From Datisca glomerata (lineage: Eukaryota > Streptophyta > Magnoliopsida > Cucurbitales > Datiscaceae): a stretch of DNA of 64,000 nucleotides. Each line of letters starts with the position of its first letter. Position 1 is the stretch's first letter. The translations under genes and the position numbers were made by a program. The notes beneath the pieces were generated by a model. That model worked only from the letters and a program-made list of their open reading frames with translations. It did not search any database and was not told the origin of the DNA. Shown here piece after piece: positions 48,981 through 59,600 of this stretch. Where the stretch lies: NCBI GenBank assembly GCA_003255025.1, contig QANY01002498.1:310001-374000 (forward strand), in the 5' to 3' direction.

Positions 48981-49984
48981 ATAATACCTGAAACTATAAT
49001 AATAACATCGAAAAGTGTTCAAGATGAAATTAATAATGAAAAAGTTCAAAGACTACTAACTTCCTAACATGGTAGATTAAAGATCAGTCACATATGATAC
49101 TAGGACCAATAGGTCAAATAAGATGGATATCTCATATGGAAAACCAGCGGTCCCCCATGTCAATCCTAGAAGACCTAAATAGCTCGATTTTCTCCCATGA
49201 ACTATTTGTGTTTATAGATTAGTTCGATCGAGAACTTAAGATAATGGGTGTAATCTGAGAAATCAATCGTATGGGTATATAAAATATATGATTTTCAATC
49301 ATAGCAGTTCTTGAGAGTCATTTCCTCAAGCTCTAGAAAAAGACATTATATGTACTGGATTAGAAGGATCAGTCACCCTAAAATTAGGATTAATTTCTTC
49401 TCACAATTATTCGCCTGTAGATAGTCTTATTGTTTTGATGTCACCTTAAAGCTTTTGCACTTTTACAGACTTAAACGTCCTTTTAAACCTCCAAATTATA
49501 GAACAGTACCATAAAACCTTAGCAAGTACACATTTTTTTTTATCTTACTTGCACGTTTATTAACTTTGCACCTTGAAGAGCCATATCTTGGACATTTCTC
49601 CAAAGGCTCTCTCTCTCTTTTCAAACAAGTAGCAATCAATCACATAAGCACGTATTTTTTGTAGCCTAAATCAAACTTCTTGAGAAAATTTCTTAATAAT
49701 TACATAGATCTTGGAATCACATTCTCATATAGTAACATATCATGTAAAATTTCTAAAAGTTTAGTAAAACTATTATCAAGTGAGCTACTTTTGATTTTAA
49801 CTCTATAAGAAGCTATAATGGCTGATAACTTTGTGTATTTGGTACAACCTGAATATAAAACAATTCAAGTGTCTTCTAACTTGTCAATGAACTCCTCATC
49901 TCTCCCAAGAAAAAACCCTAGAATGTTCTTCTTCAAATTTATAAGGCTTCATACATGTTGTATGTTTGTGATTTGTTTACTTCA
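48981..49984. other. AT-rich spacer, no gene
   Basis: Nothing supported; possibly the remainder of the broken CACTA element. Confidence 0.3.
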
Positions 49985-52430
49985 TTTTTTTCATAACAAA
50001 CAATATATATTCGATAAGAGGAGAAAAACAAACAAGGCATGGCAAAAAACAAGGCATGGCAAAGGACAGACCCAAAGCCAAGCCAACAAAAACACAAAAC
50101 ACCTCAAATTAGAACACTCTCAAGGGGGATTTTCAAGAAAATGAGGTGAGAGGTTCCATTTGACCAAAAGCCACCTATTAATAGGAGAAACAAAAATGTG
50201 TGGATGATTCTATAGCCTATCCTTAATAGAATTAATGATGGATCTCAAAATAGAAACTCTCTCTTTCACCTTTCCTTAAAAAATCCTAGAGTTCCTCTCA
50301 ACCCAAATATTATATACAAAGGAATTGAAAGCAATCTTAATAATGAGGTTTCTAAGGACCTTCATTTTAGTGGTGTCAACTAGCCATTCAATGTTTTGAT
50401 CCCACCCTGAGCAAGGGCAAGTGAGATCATAAGATTGAGTGATGACTGTCCAAATACTAAAAGAGAAGGAATAGTCAAATAAGAGGTGGTCTATGCTTTT
50501 AGTGTGAGAAGGGAAAAACATGCAGTCAAGAATGATATTCATACGCAAATTCCTCATCTTGTCCTTGGTAGTGAGAGTATCCCTACATGCAAGCCAACTA
50601 ATGAATTTGTGCTTAGGAATGTTGCAAGAGAACCACACAAAATCACTTCAATGGATAGTAAAACCAGAATGATTTAGAGTGTCATAAGAGAGGCCGTAGG
50701 GACGTTCCCATCAAGATCAGGGTCCTATATCCATTTATCAGGTCTGGAAGTAAGGGGGGATGTTAACAGAAGCCTCCTTAATAGCTATAAGGGATGCATA
50801 GTTAGTAGCCGGTCAAGACCAATTACCCCTATCAATGATGCTGCTTACATTGGTGTTGAGATCCCAACTGGCATCAAGAGTGAGCTGCCTCCAAAATATG
50901 TTATACAGAACACCCAGTTGATGCCAAAGGTCACCCTAGAGTGAGGTTTTAGCCCCATCACCAATCATGGCATAACAGTGCCCAGTAAACCATTTCCTGG
51001 CTTTGAGTAGCTTCCTCCATACCTAGAAGCAACATTAGGGACATGAATGGTGAAGATGGTACTATTTTTATAAGATAAGAATGGCACCATTTGCCCGAAA
51101 GAGACCCAGAAGGATTAGTTATGAGATACCAAAGATGCTTGGAAGTGGCAGCACCATTCCAGGCAACAAGATCTTTAATCCCAAGCCCCCCTGATTTTTA
51201 GGTTGATAAACTACCTCCCAAGCTACTTTGGAACTGGAAAGCCTTAAGGCATTCCCAGACCAAAGGTATTTTCTAATAATGGCTTGAATATCATAAAGAA
51301 CCCTCTTAGGAAGGATGAACAACCCTACCCAGAATCTTTGAATGGCCACTAACACTAAGTGAATAAGTTGAAGTCTGCCTGTAAATGTCAAATGCTTAGC
51401 CTCCCAAGCCTTCACTCTAGAAGAAATTATGTCCACCAAAGTAAAGCAGTCATTTTTCCCCAGCCTAGTAGATATGAGGGGCATTCAAGGGTACCTCACA
51501 AGAAGTCACCCTACTTAGAACCCCATTATCTTAATACATTATTGTTGAACAAACTTAGAAACTCTAGAGAAGAAATAATGCCTCATAGCTGGGTTAGGTT
51601 TCAAGCCAGACATTAGGTGAAATTGCTCCAAGCTATGCTTGATAAACTTTGAGAATGGATATCACACTTGGAGTAAATTCGTAAGTCATCTGCAAAACAT
51701 AGATTAATAATACCCAACTATTTGCATTCCAATGAAACTGGAACCCAGAAAAGGTGGAAGCAAACTGCAGCAAACCAGTCAAGGCTTCCATCACTATAAC
51801 AAACATGTAGGGGAATATGGGGTCTCCCTGCATAAGACCTCTGGCACACTTAAAATAACCACATAACTCCCCATTAATATTGACAGAAAAGGAAGTGGTA
51901 GTTATGCAGCTCATAATCCAATTGGTGAACTGGGGGGAGAGCCAATGCAGTCCAGGGATTTTTTAATGAATTGCCAAGAAACACAGTCATAGGCCTTCAT
52001 GAAATCCAGCTTGAGGGTACACCTAGGGATGTTATTCCTTCTATGATAGTTCTTAACTAGCTCTTAAGAGAGGAAAATGTTGTGTGAGATTCTTCTGCCA
52101 GGCACAAAAGTATTTTGGTTGAGGTTGATAATCTTAGGAATGACCATCTTGAGTCTGTGGGCAAGGATTTCAGATATGACTTTGTGGACTAAGTTTATAG
52201 CAAGACATGGGCTTGAAGTCATGGATAGTTTGAGGTTGATCAACCTTGGGATGAGAGAGATGGGGGTATGGTTGATCAACTGGAGGGCGTTACCATTGAA
52301 AAACTTAAGCATAGCTTTGCAGACATCATCCCCAACAAAACTCTCGACTTTCTTAAAGAAGTAGGAAGAGAACCCATTAGGTCCAAGGGCTTTGGAGTCA
52401 CTACAGGAAAAAATACTCTTTTGCAAGAGT
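49985..52430 (-). mobile_element. LINE (L1-type) with RT and zf-RVT, broken
   Basis: Read leftwards from 52426. The RT start is SKALGPNGFSSYFFKKVESF, then INHTPISLIPRLIN and VISEILAHRLKMVIPKIINL, then LDFMKAYDCVSW. The catalytic box FADD lies near 51683-51694 within INLCFADDLRIYSKC. The RT thumb is KAWEAKHLTFTGRLQLI, YLWSGNA and QPKNQGGLGLK. zf-RVT at 50276-50638 is NIPKHKFISWLACRDTLTTK, then TCPCSGWDQNIEWL. The 3' tail near 49990-50160 (GTTGGCTTGGCTTTGGGTC) matches the plus copy's tail. There are many frameshifts; the endonuclease domain is missing. Confidence 0.88.
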
Positions 52431-52439
52431 AATTTTGTT

Positions 52440-53690
52440 AGGACATGCCCTCTGAAGAACTTTCCAATCCCTTCCTAGCATTTTGATCATTATTAGCATA
52501 AACACAAGAAGTTCTTCTATCAGGGTAATGATTGCGACACTGATTTTGTTAAAGCCTTTCTCCAACCTTGTGACAAAAGATTCACTTTCCAACAAGTTGT
52601 TCGGTTCTCTCTTGAAGCATAAACATAAGCTTTTGATGCCTCCCAATCAATTTGAAGGCCAAGATGGCTTTCCTTTTTAGTTGATAAAGGAATATCCATA
52701 ATACTAGCGGCTTAGGCTTTTCTACATTTATGCTAAACCACAAGCAGTGTTTATTCAAGTTCACCATCACTTCTATATCTGACTGTTTTAACACATAACA
52801 TTATCCATTGAACTATTTTCCCATCAAAACCCACTACATAACAAAAGCTCTAAAACTTACAATTAATTATGTCATAAGCTTTTGCCATGTCATTCTTAAT
52901 GGCTAAATGACCTTTCCTGCCATTTTTCTTTCTTTTAATATGAAAATATATTTCTTGAGCTATCAAAGTGTTCAATTGTATATGCTTATCACTAACAAAT
53001 GCACTTTGATTATCATAATGAAAGGTGAGAGAATAGGCTTAGATTTTTTATATAATCTATGAGACGTTACATAATGATATAGGTCTGAACTGTGAAGGTG
53101 ATTTAGGAGATTGTACCATAGGAACCAAAGTGATCCTAGTTTGATTCATGGAACAACACATGTAGTTATTGTTCAAGATTCATTAACATCTCTCGACACA
53201 TCATCAGCCACCGACTGCCAATGATTTTTACCGAAAGCACCCAAAATCCCATTAGGGTCAGGAGCCTTGATAGCTCCCATGTCAAAAATAACTTTCTGCA
53301 CCTCAACAAGCTCAACTGATGCAGTTAGACCGACATTGAATTCACTGCTAATCATTGGGCTTATATGTTACAAAACCCATTCCTCATTTGAACTAGGCTC
53401 GTCTTTGAAACAACTTAAAAAGAATTTATGTATAATTGAGGCCACTTCGTTTTCTCCTTCCACCCAACAAGCATTATGATCTCTTAATCTTGTAATTGAA
53501 CTAAAAGATGTTCTTCTAGTTACAGATTTATGAAAATAATATGTACACTGTCTCTAGTTGTTAACCATTTGATTTTAGCCCTCCGACTCCAATGTTCCTC
53601 TTCTGGCCTCCAAATTCTATCAATCTTGCTCTTTATTACAGTTTTAGTGTTAGTCTCTAGAAAGATACTAACGGAATTTAACCTCACAAG
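52440..53690 (-). mobile_element. Second, different LINE RT fragment
   Basis: 53173-53355 reads VELVEVQKVIFDMGAIKAPD then PNGILGAFGKNHWQSVADDV, the entry of an L1-type RT. About 52900-53000 gives AFVSDKHIQLNTLIAQEIYF and KNDMAKAYD (RT motif A). About 52600-52790 gives INVEKPKPLVLW and LAFKLIGRHQKLM. It lies end to end with the first LINE but belongs to another copy, because it repeats the RT start. Heavily broken. Confidence 0.7.
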
Positions 53691-53980
53691 TTTCTAACCT
53701 ACTATTTATGATGAACACAGTGACTACGCAGACCAAGAAAGAGGAAAATCTAAATATGAAAGAAAGTAGATGACAGAATGGAGAGAAGGACACAGGGAGA
53801 TAAAACTAGTTCAGCTTTTAAAAGCCCACATCTAGTTGAGCTCAAACTCATGCCCTTTGGACTATAAACCAGGAAAACAATACATATTACAAGCTTTCTT
53901 CCTTGAACAGAAAAAGTAGTATATTCTCCATATCTCAAACCCAACAAGAACCTAGCACAGAATTGCTAGATAGAACCCCA
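53691..53980. other. Spacer, no gene
   Basis: Nothing supported. Confidence 0.3.
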
Positions 53981-54060
53981 TGTTGACAACCATTGAACAT
54001 TAGTTCTAAGAACCTTAAAGAGTGCCCTTCGAAACTTGACTTCTTGCTTGCTGAGTGTAT

Positions 54061-54107
<47 letters not shown>

Positions 54108-54267
54108 ATTACTGTAATGTTCTGATTCTGAATGATTTCTAATATATGTATATTAGAATTGTCATCTAGTAGTAAAATTCCATGTGTAATTTGGTAGATC
54201 ACCAATTAATTATCTCTAAATAGTTGTAACGTCTTTTATAACTAACACATGAAGTTCATTATTGATC
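53981..54267 (-). repeat. Probable 3' LTR of the copia remnant, with (GA)n
   Basis: On the minus strand a purine tract AAGGTGGAGATAG is followed by TGATAATTGATC (54267), the likely LTR start. (GA)n at 54065-54106 lies inside, as do a pyrimidine-rich leader and ACACTCAGCAAGCAAGAAG. The inner end near 53981 is approximate, and no 5' LTR partner exists. Confidence 0.5.
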
Positions 54268-55616
54268 AATTATCAACTATCTCCACCTTAATCATACTAA
54301 ACTTCATCATCTTTATAGTGCATAGGACCTCTAAATTTATCATAGCTCCACCCAACCTCTTCATCCATTGTCTATGTTGAGAAATTTAAAGCACAACTTT
54401 AACTTCTTAACTGGAATAACTTTGGTTCCCATGTGAGTTGGACTCTGATCTATTGAGATTTTCTCCAGTCTTACTTCTCCCCTTGACACTATGTCTCTGA
54501 TGTAGTGGTATCTTATTTCAACATGTTTAGTCCTTCACGAAATACATGATTTTTACGTAGGTGTGTTGATGATTGACTGTCAGAATAGACACTAGCTACC
54601 TCATTATATACACCTATCTTTTTAAGAAGTTCTTATTTCCATATTGCCTCTTTGATAGCTTTTGTCGTGGCAATATACTCAGCCTCTATTGTAGACAAAG
54701 CAACAGTGCTTTGAAGTTGAGATTTCCAGCTCACACAATTTTCATTTGTGGTGAACATGTAGGATGTAGTTGACCTCCTTTTTTATCTGTCTACTGCATA
54801 ATCTGAGTCTACAAAACCATTTACTTATATCTTTCTAGCACTTTTCTTGTACATTAGTCCAACATCTGTTATTCACTTGATGTAACTTAGGAGCCATTTC
54901 ATGGCCTGCCAATGACCTTTTCTAGGGTTGCTCATATCCCTACCTAGCAGGCTGATTGAGTGAGCTATATCAAATCTTGTGTTAATCATAGTATACATAA
55001 TTGAGCCAACTAATGTAGAATATGGCACCCTAAACATTTCTTCCCTTTCTAGGTCATCTTTAAGGCATAATTGCATACACAGTTGAAAGTGAGCTGCCAA
55101 AGGTAGTGTGACTACCTTTGCTGCTTCCATAGAGAACTTTTTAGCAAGTTTAAGAAGATAGTCAGTTTGGGACAACTTTAAGCTACCCTTTGTTCTGATC
55201 CTTATGATATTAATTCCTAGGATTTTCTTAGCACTCCCAGGTCCTTCATATCAAATTCAGAATGCATAAGCTTCTTGATTTCCTCAATCTTACCTCTATT
55301 TTGACAAGCTAAGGCAAGCCATCAACATAGATAAAAAGTTAGACAATTTTTTCTCCCTTTTTAGTTTTTCAAAGTAAAGACAGTTATCATAACCACTTCT
55401 AGCAAATCCAATTCTCTCCATAAAGGTATCAAACTTTTATCATTGTCTAGGTGACTACCTTAATCCATAAAGTGACTTCTTAGGAAGATAAACCATACCT
55501 TTTTTCCCTTTTTTCGTCAAAGGCCTCTGGCTTTTTCATGTATATAGTCTCTTCAAGTTCTCGATGGAGGAAGACAGTCTTCACATCCATTTTCTCCAAT
55601 ACAATATTGTACTGAA
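54268..55616 (-). pseudogene. Ty1/copia RT and RNase H remnant
   Basis: From 55610 down: the RT piece KMDVKTVFLHRELEETIYMK (shifting frames), then SGYDNCLYFEKLKREKIV and IYVDG (YVDD decayed), then LSQTDYLLKLAKKFSMEAAK, PYSTLVGSIMYTMINTRFDI (54873-55175), and RNase H with TKHVEIRYHYIRDIVSRGEV (about 54510-54570), ending before the purine tract. There are several stops. It abuts mitochondrial-type sequence at about 55617. Confidence 0.88.
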
Positions 55617-58189
55617 CCAGCAAAGTCAGCATAATCAGGCGTGTGTAGAGGGGAAGTAGAAGTGGGGATGGTAGGGAAGTCTCTACTAAGATCCTTGGGA
55701 GTGGGGCATGGCTTGGTACGCGCTTGTCGAACCCTCACCCCTATTAGTTAGTCAAGCTTGGATGCCGATCAGTGGCCTATTTACTGAAGCATTCTTCTTT
55801 TGAGTCCTCTTTTTGCAAACGAATAAGATGGTGTCGACTCTGATGTCTTCGATTTCTATGACATTGAGTCTACCTTTCCTTTTTTCACGCATTCAAACTA
55901 ACCAATTTCATCTTGATTGAAATCCTGGCAATTATACCAAACTATTCTTTCAGCGAAGTGGTGTAATTAGACCCTTTAGAGATAGGGGCAAGGCACAAGA
56001 GGATGTACTGGGCCAACCACGTCCGTTTTTGAACAGCTCTTTCAAAAGCCGCCTAATCTCCCAACAAGTTGCTTAGTTTAGCTGCTCTTCGCTTTCGTGA
56101 ACAGGGCGTACTAGTTCTTGAGAGCAAAGACTAAAGAACCTACTATAAAGATAGAGTCCCAAGGACTTATTCTTACTGAAACAAGGCCAACTGCAACTCG
56201 ATTGGAGGAAAAGGCTGCGAGGTTACCCTCAAAATCCTAAAGAAAGGCACACTGAGGAGAGACCTAAATACTATTATCCGGGAGCGTGACACCTCTTTAT
56301 GTATTCTTTTCTTGTATGGATGGCTCATAGATGCTTGTAGGCCTCCTTGTTTTTAGAGTACCCATGGGCTTGTAGATTGCTGAGTCATCACGGTGAGGTT
56401 TATGAAATCCTTACTTCAGGATCGTATCAAAAAGCTTGAAACCCAGTTAAAGAGTCGAACCGATACAAAACAGCAGGGAGATCTATCTTCTAGAGTCACA
56501 AAATCAGACCCTTTCATCCGCGAAACTGGGGTGGGATATATGTTAAAATCCCCGGCGTCATGGGTCACCTTCCTTCTTTCCTCCCCCCAGGCGCTCCCAA
56601 ACCTATTTTGATTTTCTTGTTCTCGTATCTTGCTTTCTTGAAGTCTGGAATTGTTATTGAACTTGTTTCATCTGGTCCTTTTAGTAGGAAGTGGTGATAT
56701 ATAGCAGGAGGTATTTCTTACTTACCTTCTTCCTTTCTAATGCCGGTCCAAAGAGGAGCTAGTAGAACAATCAACACAAGAGAGAAGTCTCGAGAGCAAA
56801 CTATCTCAAGAAGATGAGCAAAAGAAGAGTCCCCGTAAAAAAGCAAGAAATGCAGAAGTGGATGATCAAACTTATGCTTCTATGTCGGAGAAGAGAAGTT
56901 CGACCATGGATAGGTGTAACCTTTGGCATGAGATTTATCAACTTAGCCTGGCTATTTACAACCCTTGCTCGTTTGTTAAGGTAACCTTACCCACTCCGTT
57001 ATCTTAGCATGAAAAATTCTTCTTCGGCTCCACACCGGAATTAGACCAAACCTTTATGAACGAGAGTTGGAAAAGCAGCAATCCAAGCTCTTTTTGAATT
57101 GGATATTGGATAGGCTAAGCTAGGTGTAGTTCACTTTCTCTACGGTTTTGCTGAACTTGTCAAGCCCTTTGGGAGTTTTTGAGAATGATAGATTATGGGA
57201 GAACACTTTCTAAGGCTGAAAGGGACGGCATGGGTTAAGCATCTGACTCTGGACGTTCGAGCTCAAGTTATTTAAGAAGGGTCTTCCATTACTAATGAAT
57301 TGGGAATCCTTTTTACAAATGTCCTCCTCAGAGCGCCCTGTAACCCTACCTTTTTTTCTGAATGGTACACTTTAAGACGTTAAGAATGGAAGAGAAGCAG
57401 TCGTTGATTGATTGAAAGTGGATTGGATTGACGACATTCATCAGTTGATTGAAAATTTACTTTTCTTTTCGATTGAGCAAGGTCTCTTTTGGGCTAAAAA
57501 CTCCCTTGAGCAGTGGAATCCTTTTTGTCTTTATTTAGGGGGAATAGGCGCATTGATTAGGTTACGTGGTTTGCAGGAAGTTTCTTTTTTCTTTATTTTC
57601 TTCTTTTACCATTCACATTAAAGTCAGACGGAAAAGGTATATTTGACTAGGAAGCAAGCAAAGCGAGTCCCTCCATACCAGCTAGCAGTCTCGTTTAGGG
57701 AGTTCCCTTCTTTACTGAGTAGGGTTCCCCGGTGCCTATTCCATTTATAACATCTTTTTAGGCTTTCCTCAAATAAATCCAGACTTAAATAAATTCAAAG
57801 ATCGAGAAATCCTTAAATCAGGAAATTGTGACAACTTGAAAAAGAAAGAAATTTCCAAACCTTTCTCATTACATTTTCCAGTTCCAACTTGATCGATCCA
57901 TAACATAAAAAACAAGTCCTCTAAAAAAGTCGAAACCTTCTGAATGGCCCTTTTTACGCCTGGCCAGGTACCATACCACTTTTAGGTGAATTATTTAGGC
58001 CTCTCAAAAGTCTTCTTTCAAAAGGAGGGTTCTGGTCATACCTAATCAACTATTAGGTTCTTTATCTACCTCAAACAACTGACTCGGTCTTCCCTCCCCG
58101 ATTTCGGGAAGACCTCAGACACGAGTACCACCAGTATCGGAAGCTCTCCCTTTCCTCTCTTTTCTCTCTGACTATTACCAAATTCTTGG
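55617..58189. other. Mitochondrial-type spacer, no gene recognised
   Basis: Open frames at 56393-56611 and 57412-57621 (plus) match no family I know. The rest is spacer. Confidence 0.4.
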
Positions 58190-58440
58190 TTTATAATTTC
58201 ATCCTCTTAACCACCTTCTCAAAATGTGATTTCCAGTTTTGATACACCCATTCAGACCCCGATTCACTCCTTATGCCAAATATCATATCATCGACATATC
58301 TCACATAACCTAGCTTACCTTCCACCTTCTTGTTAAGTCTTCCATCCCACAATCGAGTTCATGTAAGAAGATATTCATGATAACTGGACTCAGAGAACAT
58401 CCTTGTGGGATCCCTTTTGTATTTAGAGAGTCAAAATTTC
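58190..58440 (-). pseudogene. Group II intron-type reverse transcriptase fragment
   Basis: The minus strand reads NTKGIPQGCSLSPVIMNIFL then HELDCGMED, and after a frameshift RLNKKVEGKLGYVRYVDDMI then FGIRSESGSEWVYQNW. IPQG and YVDD are the conserved boxes of intron-encoded reverse transcriptases. It is not matR, whose boxes differ. Only about 80 residues remain, with one frameshift. Confidence 0.65.
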
Positions 58441-58612
58441 CCGATCCTGAGCGTAGAACAAGAAAAGTAAGAAAGAAGAGTTATATTGGCACATACTAGA
58501 AAAAATATTTCTTTGTTTGGTCAGTACATCAATAAATAAATAAGCTTTTAGATTGATTCAGGGCACCACCCTCCTTTTTAGAACCCATTGAGGGGGGCCT
58601 CGGCCCGGGAAG

Positions 58613-58695
58613 GGGAGAGTGGCCGAGTGGTCAAAAGCGGCAGACTGTAAATCTGTTGAAGTTTTTCTTCATAGGTTCGAATCCTGCCTCTCCCA
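58613..58695 (+). tRNA. trnY: tRNA-Tyr (GUA), mitochondrial type
   Basis: 83 nt. The acceptor arm GGGAGAG pairs with CTCTCCC before discriminator A. The D-arm region is GGCCGAGTGGTCAAAAGCGGC. The anticodon is GTA at 58647-58649 in CAGACTGTAAATCTG. A long variable arm TTGAAGTTTTTCTTCA makes it class II, as expected for organellar Tyr. The T loop is GGTTCGAATCC. All arms pair, so the gene is structurally intact. In the mitochondrion it would serve translation; in a nuclear copy it is probably silent. Confidence 0.95.
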
Positions 58696-58867
58696 CTTAT
58701 TTGTTGTAGACTTAAGAGAAGAGAAAGGAGGCATTCGTTAGCGTAGGAAGGCCCACCGAGCTTCGCTCTTTCTTTTTTTTTAGGGGCTGAAGTGAAATTG
58801 TATCGTATTTTTGTTTAGAGAGGTTAGCGAATTACTATGATCTATAGATTCCCCATCTATATCCAAG
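58696..58867. other. Spacer between trnY and rps14 pseudogene
   Basis: No motif recognised. Confidence 0.4.
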
Positions 58868-59172
58868 CTACCAAGACGATTTCTTTATGCCCATCAAAGA
58901 ACCTCGAGATGCTAATCCACGAAAAACGATACGAGAAATTCAAAAGAACTCATATACGGAACGAGGGTGGCCCGTGGAAATACATCGGTTTCTTACTCGT
59001 GCAAAGGAACTCTTTCTTGGAAACTTGGACAACTTATAACGATGTTTGTCCCGCATATCACTAGGAAGATTGGGATCTTTACAAAAAAGGCTTTATCAAG
59101 CTTTCATCTCAATTCATATTTAGCCGCGAGCAATCTACGTTTGTGATATCGTATATTTCACTTCTTCAACAT
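58868..59172 (-). pseudogene. rps14: Mitochondrial ribosomal protein S14 pseudogene
   Basis: The minus strand reads KRRLLAAKYEL, then after a one-base insertion in a T run DPNLPSDMRDKHRYKLSKFP, RKSSFARVRNRCISTGHPRS, then RIVFRGLASRGSLMGIKKSS and W before the stop at 58868. This covers nearly the whole 100-residue family. Disabling changes: TGA at codon 5, CGA to TGA in LRRKL, a frameshift near KAFCKD, and another TGA at FRIS. The ATG-like start at 59170-59172 lies one base after the rpl5 stop, the native spacing. rps14 is often a pseudogene in flowering-plant mitochondria because the gene moved to the nucleus. The plus-strand open frame here (58837-59064) is only its shadow. Confidence 0.92.
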
Positions 59173-59173
59173 C

Positions 59174-59262
59174 TTACTGAGTTTCCCCCTCATCTTTTTG
59201 CAAAAAGCCACTCCACGGTGGTAAAGTCTCATCTTGTGTCTTGGCCGAAGTGATAATAGTCA
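59174..59262 (-). pseudogene. rpl5: 3' end of mitochondrial ribosomal protein L5
   Basis: The minus strand ends [20 protein letters not shown] then Q and TAA at 59174-59176, matching the known C-terminus [21 protein letters not shown]. About 30 codons remain (preceded by MTIITSA); upstream the sequence no longer matches. Confidence 0.88.
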
Positions 59263-59388
59263 TTGAACGCCTACTAAAATGAGGGGGAGTAGAAGAACTC
59301 ATGCTCATGGAAGGTAAGATGCCGGGACGGCGAGAACGGGAAGAAGGATCAAAACATCGAAAGCCTTTCTGAGCCGAAGCTTGCCCCT

Positions 59389-59600
59389 TTAATAAACATC
59401 TGGTTGCACGAGGTGCAAGCTTCTAACGTAGCTGGGCAGGTATATGAGTATAACATAAAAGAAAAGTATAAGACTTTCATAATCAGGTGGCGATCCAAAG
59501 AGACACTGATATAGAGTCATATTACCAAGCATAGGGTTGATGATAAGACTGCAATGGAAAAGGCCCCCAACCAACATAGGGCCACTTACCTTACGTTATA
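59389..59600 (-). pseudogene. copia integrase scrap within mitochondrial DNA
   Basis: The minus strand reads INPMLGNMTLYQCLFGSPPD then YESL, corresponding to the copia integrase end (SP..CLFG.PPDY..LRVFGC). It is a short, diverged piece. Such nuclear retroelement scraps are common residents of plant mitochondrial genomes. Confidence 0.65.

Noticed and set aside
49818..50144. 108-codon plus-strand frame
   Set aside because: It runs across the 3' tail of the minus-strand LINE in antisense; no domain.
58837..59064. 75-codon plus-strand frame
   Set aside because: Antisense of the rps14 pseudogene.
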